Of a stretch of 32,162 nt of DNA, positions 16,654 through 26,219 are shown piece by piece (positions within the stretch are counted from its first letter, which is position 1; each line of letters begins with the position of its first letter). The notes below the pieces were generated by a model that saw nothing but the letters and a program-made list of their open reading frames with translations, made no database searches and had not been told where the DNA came from. Made by a program: the position numbers and the translations under genes. The stretch is from an uncultured Pelagibacteraceae bacterium (GTDB taxonomy: Bacteria > Pseudomonadota > Alphaproteobacteria > Pelagibacterales > Pelagibacteraceae), in assembly GCA_902562645.1 (NCBI GenBank), contig CACETY010000013.1:1-32162 (forward strand), given 5' to 3'.

Positions 16654-19600
16654 TGGAAATCCAAAAAAAAAATCGAGAGTTATTAAAAAAAAATCATGTT
16701 TATGATGAGAAAATGGAACATGATGCATGTGGAGTAGGTCTCGTAGCTTCAACAGAGGGGCTAAAATCAAGGAAAGTAGTTGAATATGGAATTGAAGCTT
16801 TGAAAGCTGTTTGGCACAGGGGTGCGATTGACGCTGATGGAAAAACAGGCGATGGTGCAGGAATACATATTGAAATACCTAAAGATTTTTTTGCAGAGAA
16901 AATAGAAATTACTGGACACAAACACGATAATTCAGATTTATGTGTAGGAATGATCTTTCTACCAAGGAACGATTTTGGTGGTCAGGAGCAATGTAGAACA
17001 ATAGTAGAGAGCGAACTTACAAAAAAGAATTTTAATATATATGGATGGAGACAAGTACCGGTCGATCCATCTGTGCTTGGTGAAAAAGCTGAATTAACAA
17101 GACCTGAAATTGCTCAAGTTTTGTTTACTCATAACAATAAATCAATTGTTGGCAAAGATTTAGAGAGAATGCTATACGAGACGAGAAGAAAAATTGAAAA
17201 AGAAGCTTTAAAAAATCAATTAAATAATTTTTATATTTGCTCATTTAGTTCAAGATCAATTATTTATAAAGGAATGTTTCTTGCTGAAGCTTTGTCAGAC
17301 TTTTATACAGATTTAAAAGATGAACGTTTCATTTCAAGATATGCAATTTTTCATCAGAGGTTTTCAACTAATACAGCGCCAAGCTGGGATTTAGCTCAAC
17401 CGTTTAGAGCTATCGCTCATAATGGTGAAATAAATACACTTAAAGGTAACGTTAATTGGATGAATATACACCAAGAAGAAATGTTCAGTCCATTATTTGA
17501 TGATATGGAAAATTTGAAACCAGTTATTCCAGCTGGAAATTCTGACTCTGCATCATTAGACAATGTTTTTGAATTATTAAATATTTCTGGTCATTCAGCA
17601 CCTTTAGCAAAACTTATGTTAATTCCGGATGCGTGGTCAAAAAAAAGTAAAGTTTTGCCAAAAGATCATCAACAGTTGTTTAATTTTTTAAATAGTACCA
17701 TGGAACCTTGGGATGGGCCTGCTGCTGTTGCAGCGACAGATAATGAGTGGGTAATTGTTGGAAGTGACAGAAATGGTCTAAGACCATTAAGATATACTGT
17801 TACAAGAGACAAACTTTTGTTTGCGGGATCTGAAACAGGTATGATTAATTTAAATGAAAAAAAAATTGTTTCGAAAGGAAGACTTGGCCCTGGTGAAATA
17901 TTGGGTGTTAGAATTGAAAAAGGAAAAGTTTATACAAATAATGCAATTAAGAATTATTTAGCAAAAGAATTTAAAAAGTTTAACAACCAGATCATTGATC
18001 TTGATAAAAAATTTCCAATAGAAAATGAAAAAAACCAGTATTCAGGTTCTGATTTAAAAAAAATACAACACTGTTTTGGCTATAGCCTTGAGGATTTAGA
18101 ACTAATCCTTCATCCTATGGCTGAAGATGCCAAAGAAGCAACTGGATCCATGGGTGATGATACACCTCTTGCTGTATTATCTGACAAATATAGGCCTCTG
18201 TACCATTTTTTTAGACAGAACTTTAGTCAAGTAACAAATCCTCCAATTGACTCTTTAAGAGAAAATAAGGTTATGAGTTTAAAAACTAGGTTTGGAAATC
18301 TCGGCAATATTCTTGATTTTTCAGATCTTACTGAGGAAAACATTTATGTTTTAGACAGTCCTATTCTCTCAAACAATCAGTTTGAAAAATTTGTAAAGTA
18401 CTTTGGTGATAATTATAGAATTTTAAATTGTATTTTCGACAAAGAAGAAACACTTGAAAGTTCAATTAATAAATTAAAAAGGGATGCAGAGAAAGCAGTC
18501 AGAGAAGGTGTAACACAACTTATTTTGTCAGATAAAAATATATCCGAAACAAAACTGCCAATGCCAATGCTTTTATGTATTGGAGCAATAAATACTCATT
18601 TAATAAAATTAGGACTAAGAGGATATGTTTCTATCAATGTTCAAACAGGAGATGCTCTTGATACACACTCATTTGCTACGCTTATAGGTGTTGGAGCAAC
18701 AACTGTAAATCCTTATCTTGCATTTGATAGTTTATTTCAAAGACACTCCAAAAAACTTTTTGGTAAATTTTCTTTTGATGAGTGTGTCAGTAGATATATT
18801 AAATCTGTAAACTTTGGCCTGTTAAAAATAATGTCAAAGATGGGTATTTCTGTTTTAAGTTCTTATAGAGGAGGATGTAATTTTGAAACTGTAGGACTAA
18901 GTAGAACAATTGTTAAAGATTATTTTCCAGGTGTAATATCTAAAATTTCTGGAATTGGATTAAGTGGTATAGAAAAAAAGATAAGAGGTATACATAAGGA
19001 TGCTTTTGATATTCATTCAAATATTTTACCCATAGGAGGAATTTATAGATATAGAAAAAATGGAGAAACTCACCAATATCAAGGAAAATTAATTCATCTT
19101 TTGCAAGCTGCAGTTGGATCAAATTCTTATGATACTTATAAAAAATACACCAAAGGAATTTACGGTTTAAAACCAATTAATTTAAGAGATTTAATTGACT
19201 TTAAAAATCAAGAGGCAATAGCAATTGACGAAGTCGAGCCAATAAGTGAAATCATGAAAAGATTTGGAAGTGGAAGTATGTCTCATGGTGCTTTATCAAA
19301 AGAAGCTCATGAAACACTTGCTATGGGTATGAATAGGATAAAGGGGGCTTCTTGTAGTGGCGAAGGTGGAGAAGATGAAAAGAGATTTAAAGTTTTAGAA
19401 AATGGAGATAGCGCTAATTCAAGAGTAAAACAAATAGCATCTGCAAGATTTGGAGTAACTATAAATTATTTAAATAATTGTAATGAAATTGAAATTAAAA
19501 TTGCACAAGGTGCAAAACCTGGTGAAGGGGGTCAATTACCTGGGTTTAAGGTTACTGAGGAAATAGCTAAATTAAGACATTCTACTCCAGGAGTGACACT

Positions 19601-21149
19601 AATTTCACCTCCTCCACATCATGATATTTACTCAATAGAAGATCTCGCACAACTAATTTATGATTTAAAGCAAATCAATCCTAAGGCTAGAGTTGGTGTA
19701 AAATTAGTAGCTTCCTCTGGAATAGGAACTATTGCTGCAGGAGTTGCTAAAGCAAAAGCTGATATCATTTTAATTTCTGGTCATAATGGTGGAACAGGCG
19801 CTACTCCTCAAACAAGTGTTAAATATGTTGGTATTCCATGGGAAATGGGATTAACAGAAGCAAATCAAGTTTTGACTTTAAATAAACTACGACACCTTGT
19901 TACTCTAAGAACGGATGGAGGAATTAAAACCGGAAGAGATGTAGTTATGGCAGCAATGATGGGCGCAGAAGAGTTTGGTGTAGCTACTACAGCGCTAGTT
20001 GCAATGGGATGCATTATGGTAAGACAATGTCACTCTAACACTTGTCCAGTCGGTGTTTGTACTCAAGATGATGAACTTAGAAAAAAATTTACTGGTACAC
20101 CAGATAAGGTAGTGAACTTATTTTCTTTTATTGCGGAAGAAGTAAGAGAAATTCTAGCAAGTTTAGGTTTTAAATCTCTTAATGAGGTCATCGGTAGAAC
20201 TGACTTATTAAGGCAGGTAAGTAAAGGATCACCAAATTTGGATGATTTAGATTTAAATCCTTTATTTGTACAAGCTGACCCCGGTAAAAATAAAAGATAT
20301 TGTGAGAAACCTATAATTAATAAGGTTCCAGATACATTGGATCAAAAAATTTGGCCAGAGGTAGAAAACTTAATAGATAATAATTCTCCATTAGATAAAA
20401 CATATGAAATAAAAAACACTGATAGAGCAGTAGGTACAAGAATCTCTTATCATTTATATAAAAAATTTGGAAATAATAAATTAGAGGAAAATACTTTTTC
20501 ACTCAATTTTAAAGGATCAGCAGGACAATCATTTGGGGCATTTGGGATTAAAGGACTTAAATTAATTTTAAAAGGGGATGCTAATGATTACGTTGCCAAA
20601 GGTTTGTCAGGTGCATCTGTAATAGTTAAACTTCCTGAGGAAAGTAATTTGGTCTCAAACGAAAATACTATTATAGGAAATACAGTCTTATATGGAGCAA
20701 CATCGGGAACTTTATTAGCAGCAGGACAAGCGGGTGAAAGATTTGCAGTAAGAAACTCAGGAGCAACTGCGGTAGTTGAAGGTTGCGACTCAAATGGATG
20801 TGAGTATATGACAGGGGGATCGATTGTAATATTAGGTGATGTTGGAGATAATTTTGGTGCAGGTATGACAGGTGGAATGGCTTTTGTATATGATCCTAAT
20901 AATGAATTTCCAAATAAAGCAAATTCAGAGACAATTATTTGGCAAACACCCGAGACAGAGTTTTGGAAAAATAATTTAAAGAAATTAGTCTCAAAACATT
21001 ATCAAGAAACAGAGTCTATTGTTTCTAAAAATATACTCGAAAATTTTGATTTAGAGGTAAATAATTTTTTACAAGTTTGCCCTAAAGAAATGATAGACAA
21101 ACTTGAAAATCCAATTACTAATAAAAGTATTGTTGGTAAAGCTAGTTAA
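16653..21149 (+). CDS. gltB: Glutamate synthase (NADPH) large subunit
   Basis: Alpha subunit of GOGAT. It releases ammonia from glutamine and condenses it with 2-oxoglutarate to give glutamate, the main nitrogen-assimilation route together with glutamine synthetase. At 1498 residues it has all domains. A propeptide of 25 residues precedes the catalytic Cys26 (EHDACGVGLVAS) of the class II amidotransferase domain. A central linker region follows. The FMN barrel carries SGHNGGTGATPQTS near 1040. [3Fe-4S] cysteines are 1120, 1126 and 1131 (CIMVRQCHSNTC). The C-terminal GXGXG helix domain (about 1250-1490) includes LYGATSGTLLAAGQAGERF. It is coupled to gltD. The last eight bases overlap the end of the convergent hydrolase gene. 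Confidence 0.96.
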   Translation: MEIQKKNRELLKKNHVYDEKMEHDACGVGLVASTEGLKSRKVVEYGIEALKAVWHRGAIDADGKTGDGAGIHIEIPKDFFAEKIEITGHKHDNSDLCVGMIFLPRNDFGGQEQCRTIVESELTKKNFNIYGWRQVPVDPSVLGEKAELTRPEIAQVLFTHNNKSIVGKDLERMLYETRRKIEKEALKNQLNNFYICSFSSRSIIYKGMFLAEALSDFYTDLKDERFISRYAIFHQRFSTNTAPSWDLAQPFRAIAHNGEINTLKGNVNWMNIHQEEMFSPLFDDMENLKPVIPAGNSDSASLDNVFELLNISGHSAPLAKLMLIPDAWSKKSKVLPKDHQQLFNFLNSTMEPWDGPAAVAATDNEWVIVGSDRNGLRPLRYTVTRDKLLFAGSETGMINLNEKKIVSKGRLGPGEILGVRIEKGKVYTNNAIKNYLAKEFKKFNNQIIDLDKKFPIENEKNQYSGSDLKKIQHCFGYSLEDLELILHPMAEDAKEATGSMGDDTPLAVLSDKYRPLYHFFRQNFSQVTNPPIDSLRENKVMSLKTRFGNLGNILDFSDLTEENIYVLDSPILSNNQFEKFVKYFGDNYRILNCIFDKEETLESSINKLKRDAEKAVREGVTQLILSDKNISETKLPMPMLLCIGAINTHLIKLGLRGYVSINVQTGDALDTHSFATLIGVGATTVNPYLAFDSLFQRHSKKLFGKFSFDECVSRYIKSVNFGLLKIMSKMGISVLSSYRGGCNFETVGLSRTIVKDYFPGVISKISGIGLSGIEKKIRGIHKDAFDIHSNILPIGGIYRYRKNGETHQYQGKLIHLLQAAVGSNSYDTYKKYTKGIYGLKPINLRDLIDFKNQEAIAIDEVEPISEIMKRFGSGSMSHGALSKEAHETLAMGMNRIKGASCSGEGGEDEKRFKVLENGDSANSRVKQIASARFGVTINYLNNCNEIEIKIAQGAKPGEGGQLPGFKVTEEIAKLRHSTPGVTLISPPPHHDIYSIEDLAQLIYDLKQINPKARVGVKLVASSGIGTIAAGVAKAKADIILISGHNGGTGATPQTSVKYVGIPWEMGLTEANQVLTLNKLRHLVTLRTDGGIKTGRDVVMAAMMGAEEFGVATTALVAMGCIMVRQCHSNTCPVGVCTQDDELRKKFTGTPDKVVNLFSFIAEEVREILASLGFKSLNEVIGRTDLLRQVSKGSPNLDDLDLNPLFVQADPGKNKRYCEKPIINKVPDTLDQKIWPEVENLIDNNSPLDKTYEIKNTDRAVGTRISYHLYKKFGNNKLEENTFSLNFKGSAGQSFGAFGIKGLKLILKGDANDYVAKGLSGASVIVKLPEESNLVSNENTIIGNTVLYGATSGTLLAAGQAGERFAVRNSGATAVVEGCDSNGCEYMTGGSIVILGDVGDNFGAGMTGGMAFVYDPNNEFPNKANSETIIWQTPETEFWKNNLKKLVSKHYQETESIVSKNILENFDLEVNNFLQVCPKEMIDKLENPITNKSIVGKAS

Positions 21150-21903
21150 CTTTTTTAATTATTTTTTGAAGTTCTTTACAAATTATACTTAAATTTTTAC
21201 TTGAGGAGAGACTATGATCTCCATTCTTTATTATTAAAAGCTTTGTATCTGCTTTAGGAAAAGTTTTTAAAACCATTCTTGAGTATTTTACAGGCACTAC
21301 CTCATCTTTTTGTCCGTGAACCATTGTGACAGGGATGGTGTTATTTAATTTTTTATTAAGAACTTTATTTGTAGCTTTTTTTCCATCAAAAATAAGTTGT
21401 TTAGTAATTAAGTATTCATAATCGCCATTTTTAATTTTAGATATTCCTTTTTTGATTATTTCATCCTTTGTTTTTTTTGGAAATTTTTTCCACATAATTC
21501 TTGTAAGAAACTCAGGTGCTGATCCAATTCCTAGAAAGCCTTTAATTTGAGAACTAAAATATCTGTGCATTATCATCGAAATCCATCCACCCATACTTGA
21601 GCCAATTAAAATAAAATCATTTTTTTTTACTATTTTACTAATTGCAGTCTTTGCATCATTTGACCATTTTGTAATATTACCTTTTGTAAATTCTCCTGAA
21701 GACCTTCCATGACCAAAATACTCTATAGCTAAGAATCCTAATTTATTTTTAACGCTAAAGTTTAAAAATTTCTTAGGTTTCTCTCCATCTATATCTGATG
21801 CAAAACCTGGTAAAAAAACTATGTAGAGATTTTTCTTATAATTATTTGTGATATATCTTAGTTTTTTATATTTAGAAATTCTTAGAAATTTATGTTTTTT
21901 CAT
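21142..21903 (-). CDS. Alpha/beta-hydrolase fold protein
   Basis: Predicted serine hydrolase of 253 residues; its substrate is unknown. The oxyanion-hole segment is VFLPGFASDIDGEK. The strand-turn AIEYFGHGRSSGEF resembles the DxxGxGxS pattern of this fold. The nucleophile elbow GSSMGG has Ser103. The likely acid is in VHGQKDEVVP, and the likely catalytic His is in NGDHSL near residue 229. No signal peptide is seen, so it is probably cytosolic. Similar proteins in alphaproteobacteria are annotated as generic hydrolases or lysophospholipases. The stop TAG is inside the last codons of gltB on the other strand. It is divergent from the glycosyltransferase gene across 39 bases. Confidence 0.83.
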   Translation of the reverse strand: MKKHKFLRISKYKKLRYITNNYKKNLYIVFLPGFASDIDGEKPKKFLNFSVKNKLGFLAIEYFGHGRSSGEFTKGNITKWSNDAKTAISKIVKKNDFILIGSSMGGWISMIMHRYFSSQIKGFLGIGSAPEFLTRIMWKKFPKKTKDEIIKKGISKIKNGDYEYLITKQLIFDGKKATNKVLNKKLNNTIPVTMVHGQKDEVVPVKYSRMVLKTFPKADTKLLIIKNGDHSLSSSKNLSIICKELQKIIKKVN

Positions 21904-21942
21904 ATAAAGTATTCATGTTGACTAGGTATATATTATTATCAC

Positions 21943-23097
21943 ATGCAGTCTAAATTAAAAGTACTACAAGTAATCCCTAAGTTAGGTTATGGTGGCGCAG
22001 AAACTGGTTGCTATGATGTGGCACATTACTTGCCAGAAAATAATATTGGATCATATCTAATTACAAGTGGTGGTGAACTTCTACAATACATAGATAGAAA
22101 AAAAGTCAAACTTATTAGGCTTCCTGTTCACTCAAAAAATCCTATACTCATTTTTATTAATTCACTAATCATTTCTGCAATTATTTTAATAAATGGGATA
22201 AATATTGTTCATGCTAGAAGTAGAGCACCTGCATGGTCATGTCTGATTGCAACAAAAATAACAAGAAGAAAGTTTGTTACAACTTTTCATGGAACATATA
22301 ATTTTAAAAATAAGTTAAAAAAATTTTATAATTCTGTAATGGTTAGATCTGATTTAATTATTGCTGGATCTAATTTTATTTTCATGCATATTAAAGAAAA
22401 TTATGGAGATTATCTAACAGATAAAAAAAAATTACTTTCTATATTTAGGGGAATTAATACAGATTATTTTGACACTTCCACGACCCTAGAAGCTGACGAA
22501 GATAAATTATTTAAGTCATGGAATTTAGTAGTAGGAAAAAAAATAATTTTACTACCAGGAAGACTTACGGCTTGGAAGGGTCAAGAGATGTTTCTAGAGG
22601 CATTAAATAAAGTAAATATTCAGTTAGGCAACGACTCTTTCATTGCAGTAATTTTAGGTAATGACCAAGGGCGAGATCTTTATAAAAAAAAATTAATCAG
22701 ACTTGTAGAACAATTTAGACTCACAAAACAAATAAGATTTATTGATCATTGTAAAAACATGCCATTAGCTTACAAAATATCCAACATAGTCGTATCCACA
22801 TCAATTGAGCCAGAGGCTTTTGGAAGAGTTGCAGTAGAAGCCCAATCTATGCAAAAAATAATTTTAGCCAGTAATATTGGAGGATCAAAGGAGACAGTTA
22901 TTGATGGAAAATCTGGAATATTATTTGAAGCAGGTGACTCTGATGATTTATCAAAAAAAATTATACAAGTAATGAATTATGATCACAATGAACTTTCAAA
23001 AATGGGTAATTTTGGAAGAGAAAATGCCGTAAAGAAATTTAATGTTGAAAAAATGTGTTTTTCTACTTATTCAGAATACAAAAAACTATTTAATTAA
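21943..23097 (+). CDS. Family 4 (GT-B fold) glycosyltransferase
   Basis: Retaining glycosyltransferase expected to transfer a sugar from a nucleotide donor to a lipid or polysaccharide acceptor at the inner membrane face; the sugar and acceptor cannot be read. The protein is 384 residues. The N-terminal fold has VIPKLGYGGAET (residues 10-21), the usual acceptor-side loop. The C-terminal donor domain starts at LLPGRLTAWKGQEMFLEAL. The EX7E donor motif is EAFGRVAVE, with Glu291 and Glu299. A hydrophobic stretch near residues 66-84 (ILIFINSLIISAIILINGI) may touch the membrane. It is the first gene of the run leading to thrS and shares one base with it (TAATG). Confidence 0.88.
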   Translation: MQSKLKVLQVIPKLGYGGAETGCYDVAHYLPENNIGSYLITSGGELLQYIDRKKVKLIRLPVHSKNPILIFINSLIISAIILINGINIVHARSRAPAWSCLIATKITRRKFVTTFHGTYNFKNKLKKFYNSVMVRSDLIIAGSNFIFMHIKENYGDYLTDKKKLLSIFRGINTDYFDTSTTLEADEDKLFKSWNLVVGKKIILLPGRLTAWKGQEMFLEALNKVNIQLGNDSFIAVILGNDQGRDLYKKKLIRLVEQFRLTKQIRFIDHCKNMPLAYKISNIVVSTSIEPEAFGRVAVEAQSMQKIILASNIGGSKETVIDGKSGILFEAGDSDDLSKKIIQVMNYDHNELSKMGNFGRENAVKKFNVEKMCFSTYSEYKKLFN

Positions 23098-25013
23098 TGC
23101 CAAATATTACATTACCAGACGGAAAAAAAATTAATTTTGAAAAAAGTATTTCGGGATTTGAAGTTGCAGAAAAAATTAGTAAATCTCTATCAAAACAAGC
23201 TTTATTAATAAGTGTCGACGGAGAATTGAAGGATCTAAACCATAATATCTCAAAAGACTCTTCAATAAAGATATTTACATCAAAAGATAAAGAAGGATTA
23301 GAAACTATAAGACATGATACTGCCCATATACTAGCTATGGCAGTTCAAGAATTATTTCCAGGTACACAAGTTACAATTGGTCCTGTTATTGAAGATGGTT
23401 TTTATTATGATTTTGCAAGAAAAGAACCTTTTACCTCTGAAGATTTAGAGAAGATAGAGATTAAGATGAAAGAAATTGTGGACCGAGATGAAAAAACTTA
23501 CAGAGAAGTTTGGAAAAGGAATGATGCAATTGAGCATTTTAAAAAAAAAGGAGAAATTTATAAAGCTGAAATAATAGAAAGTATTCCAGAAGGAGAGGAA
23601 GTATCTTTATATTTCCATGGTGATTGGCATGATTTATGTAGAGGTCCCCACCTAGCCTCGACTGGTAAAATTGGAAAATTTTTTAAATTAACTAAAGTTT
23701 CCGGAGCTTACTGGAGAGGTGATTCAAATAATGAAATGTTACAAAGAGTTTATGGTACCAGTTGGTCAACTCAAAAAGATTTAGACGATTATTTAAATAG
23801 AATCGAAGAAGCTGAAAAAAGAGATCATAGAAAAATTGGAAAAGAAATGGATTTATTTCATTTCAGAGAAGAAAGTCCTGGCTCTGTATTTTGGCACCAA
23901 AAAGGATGGAACTTATTTCAAAAACTTATTTCGTATATGAGAATGAAACAAGAAAATGCAGGATATCAAGAAATAAATACTCCAGAAATATTGGATCGAT
24001 CACTTTGGGAAAAATCTGGCCATTGGGAAAAATTTGGAGCAAATATGTATACTTCTACAACACCTGATGAAAAAGTTTTTGCTATAAAGCCAATGAACTG
24101 TCCTGGATGTGTTCAGGTCTTTAATCAAGGTTTAAAAAGTTATAGGGATTTACCATTGAAAATGTCAGAATTTGGAAAAGTTCATAGATATGAACCCTCT
24201 GGAGCTCTTCACGGATTATTACGTGTAAGAGCATTTACTCAAGATGATGCACATATTTTTTGTACAGAAGAGCAAATCACAGAAGAATGTTTGAGCGTGA
24301 CAAATTTAATTTTGGAAATTTATAAAGATCTAGGATTTGAAGATGTAATTTTGAAATATTCTGATCGACCAGACTTAAGAGTTGGAGATGATAAAGTTTG
24401 GGATAAATCAGAAGCAGCGTTATTGGAGGCTATAAAAGCAACAAAATTGGAATACTCTGTAAATAAAGGTGAAGGTGCTTTTTATGGTCCTAAAATAGAA
24501 TTTGTTTTAAGAGATGCCATCGGTAGAGATTGGCAATGTGGTACCTTGCAAGTCGATTTAAACTTACCAGGCAGGTTAGGTGCATCATTTATAGATAGTG
24601 ATGGAAATAAAAAAGTTCCAGTTATGCTACATAGAGCTTTATTTGGATCATTAGAAAGATTTATAGGAATTTTAATTGAAAATTACTCAGGAAAGTTACC
24701 TTTTTGGCTATGCCCAGTTCAAACAATAGTAATACCTATCTCGAGTGATTTTGATGATTATGCAAAAGAAGTAAACAGTGAGTTAAAAAAAGTAGGGCTT
24801 TCTTCTGAGGTAGATTTAAAAAATCATAATTTAAATTATAAAATTAGAGAACATTCATTAACTAAAGTACCAATGCTACTAATATGTGGAAAAAAAGAAG
24901 TTGACAGTAACACAGTAACTATTAGAAGATTGGATTCTAAAAAACAAGAAACTATGAGTTTAAACGAATTCTTAAAAAAATACTCTGCTCTTAACAAAGC
25001 ACCATCAATTTAG
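23097..25013 (+). CDS. thrS: Threonyl-tRNA synthetase
   Basis: Charges tRNA-Thr with threonine. At 638 residues it is full length. Domains in order: TGS (residues 1-60), the editing domain with HDTAH and DWHDLCRGPH, the class II catalytic core, and the anticodon-binding domain after about 535. Zinc ligands are Cys335 (MNCPGC), His386 (DDAHIF) and His512 (MLHRALFGSLERF), matching the known ThrRS zinc site. The ATG overlaps the stop of the glycosyltransferase gene. The stop TAG shares its last base with the GTG start of infC. In E. coli thrS is repressed by its own product at a leader; here the start is inside the upstream gene, so that control is not visible. Confidence 0.97.
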   Translation: MPNITLPDGKKINFEKSISGFEVAEKISKSLSKQALLISVDGELKDLNHNISKDSSIKIFTSKDKEGLETIRHDTAHILAMAVQELFPGTQVTIGPVIEDGFYYDFARKEPFTSEDLEKIEIKMKEIVDRDEKTYREVWKRNDAIEHFKKKGEIYKAEIIESIPEGEEVSLYFHGDWHDLCRGPHLASTGKIGKFFKLTKVSGAYWRGDSNNEMLQRVYGTSWSTQKDLDDYLNRIEEAEKRDHRKIGKEMDLFHFREESPGSVFWHQKGWNLFQKLISYMRMKQENAGYQEINTPEILDRSLWEKSGHWEKFGANMYTSTTPDEKVFAIKPMNCPGCVQVFNQGLKSYRDLPLKMSEFGKVHRYEPSGALHGLLRVRAFTQDDAHIFCTEEQITEECLSVTNLILEIYKDLGFEDVILKYSDRPDLRVGDDKVWDKSEAALLEAIKATKLEYSVNKGEGAFYGPKIEFVLRDAIGRDWQCGTLQVDLNLPGRLGASFIDSDGNKKVPVMLHRALFGSLERFIGILIENYSGKLPFWLCPVQTIVIPISSDFDDYAKEVNSELKKVGLSSEVDLKNHNLNYKIREHSLTKVPMLLICGKKEVDSNTVTIRRLDSKKQETMSLNEFLKKYSALNKAPSI

Positions 25014-25558
25014 TGGCAGATTTTAAACAAAATTACTTTCAGCGAAGAACAAAGTTCAAAGGTCCTAGAACAAATCAAAGGATAACCTCACAAGATGTTC
25101 AAGTTATTGCCAGTGATGGTGATAACTTAGGAATACTAAATTTACAAGATGCAATTGATAGAGCGAAAGAAGAAGGTTTAGATTTAATTGAGATAGCTCC
25201 AAATGCAAAACCTCCTGTATGTAAAATTATGGATATGGGAAAATATAAATATGATGCACAAAAAAAAGCTAACAAAGCAAAGAAAAAACAGAAGAAGATA
25301 GAATTAAAAGAAATTAAATTAAGACCTGTTACCGAGGTACACGATTACACCTTTAAAATTAAAAATGCACAAAAATTTATTGCAAAAGGGGATAAGGTAA
25401 AATTTACAATTAGATTTAAAGGAAGAGAGCTGCAACATTCTAGTTTGGGTAATGAGTTAATGGATAAGATCAAACTAGATATGGAGTCAGTAGGCCGTGT
25501 CGAATTACAACCAAAGTTTGACGGTAAGCAAATGATCATGGTTATCCAGCCTTTATAA
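25013..25558 (+). CDS. infC: Translation initiation factor IF-3
   Basis: Binds the 30S subunit, keeps it apart from 50S, and checks the initiator tRNA and start codon. The protein is 181 residues with both domains: an N-terminal domain with TNQRITSQDVQVIASDG and DLIEIAPNAKPPVCKIMDMGKYKY, a lysine-rich linker (KKANKAKKKQKKIELKEIK), and a C-terminal domain with VKFTIRFKGRELQHSSLG. The start is GTG 25013, overlapping the thrS stop (TAGTG). No in-frame ATG occurs before the conserved MDMGKY segment. E. coli infC uses AUU for self-control; GTG here suggests coupling rather than that mechanism. The order thrS-infC-rpmI-rplT-pheS-pheT is the classical one. Confidence 0.96.
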   Translation: MADFKQNYFQRRTKFKGPRTNQRITSQDVQVIASDGDNLGILNLQDAIDRAKEEGLDLIEIAPNAKPPVCKIMDMGKYKYDAQKKANKAKKKQKKIELKEIKLRPVTEVHDYTFKIKNAQKFIAKGDKVKFTIRFKGRELQHSSLGNELMDKIKLDMESVGRVELQPKFDGKQMIMVIQPL

Positions 25559-25611
25559 GACTAATTTCTGGTTGTAAATTAATATTAATATTTGTATAAC
25601 CCCTCAAAATT

Positions 25612-25818
25612 ATGCCTAAATTAAAAACAAAAAGTTCAGCCAAAAAAAGGTTCAAAATTTCAGCAAAAGGAAAAGTTATAACTGCTCAGGCTGGAAAAAG
25701 ACATGGTATGATTAAAAGAACAAATTCACAGATTAGAAAGCAAAGAGGCACTACGGTATTGTCAAAACAAGATGGTAAGATTGTAAAATCCTATATGCCG
25801 TATAACTTAAGAGGATAA
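25612..25818 (+). CDS. rpmI: 50S ribosomal protein L35
   Basis: Small basic ribosomal protein of 68 residues, starting [20 protein letters not shown] and carrying [20 protein letters not shown], both diagnostic for L35. The 53-base gap after infC is AT-rich and shows no clear leader structure or Shine-Dalgarno. The end of the gene (codons for LRG and the stop) holds the GAGGA ribosome binding site of rplT, so the two are tightly linked. Confidence 0.96.
   Translation: MPKLKTKSSAKKRFKISAKGKVITAQAGKRHGMIKRTNSQIRKQRGTTVLSKQDGKIVKSYMPYNLRG
25811..25815 (+). promoter_or_regulatory. Shine-Dalgarno GAGGA of rplT
   Basis: GAGGA lies in the last codons of rpmI, four bases before ATG 25820, and is one of the few clear ribosome binding sites here. 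Confidence 0.65.
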
Positions 25819-25819
25819 A

Positions 25820-26176
25820 ATGGCTAGAGTAAAAAGAGGTGTAACTAGTAGAGCAAAGCACAAAAAAGTATTGAAAGCTGTTAAAGGTCAGTGGGGTAGA
25901 AGAAAAAATACAATAAGAGTAGCTCGTCAAGCAATGGAAAAAGCCTTACAATATGCTTATAGAGACAGAAGAAATAAAAAAAGAGATTTTAAATCACTTT
26001 GGATACAGAGAATAAACGCCGGAGTTAGAGCTGAAGGCATGACTTATTCTAAATTTATTAATGGCTTGAGCAAAACAGGCATTAAAATAGACAGAAAAAT
26101 TCTAGCTGAAATTGCTTACGATAATCCAGAAGCATTTAAAACTATAGTTAAAAAAGCTCAAGCAGCGTTGAATTAA
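25820..26176 (+). CDS. rplT: 50S ribosomal protein L20
   Basis: Early assembly protein of the large subunit that binds 23S rRNA. At 118 residues it is the normal length. The basic N-terminal extension [21 protein letters not shown] is diagnostic, followed by the globular part [27 protein letters not shown]. In several bacteria L20 represses its own operon by binding a leader RNA that mimics 23S; I could not recognise such a structure in the short leader of rpmI here. One base separates it from rpmI. Confidence 0.97.
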   Translation: MARVKRGVTSRAKHKKVLKAVKGQWGRRKNTIRVARQAMEKALQYAYRDRRNKKRDFKSLWIQRINAGVRAEGMTYSKFINGLSKTGIKIDRKILAEIAYDNPEAFKTIVKKAQAALN

Positions 26177-26219
26177 TTTTCGTTGTTGTTTTTCTAGAGT
26201 TAACAAATATTCTACAAAT

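Noticed and set aside
21904..21942. TTGACT at 21918 as a -35 for the glycosyltransferase gene
   Set aside because: A properly spaced -10 would fall at or beyond the start codon; no consistent promoter could be set.
25559..25611. L20-binding autoregulatory leader before rpmI
   Set aside because: Only 53 bases, AT-rich, with no pseudoknot or 23S-like pairing that I could recognise.
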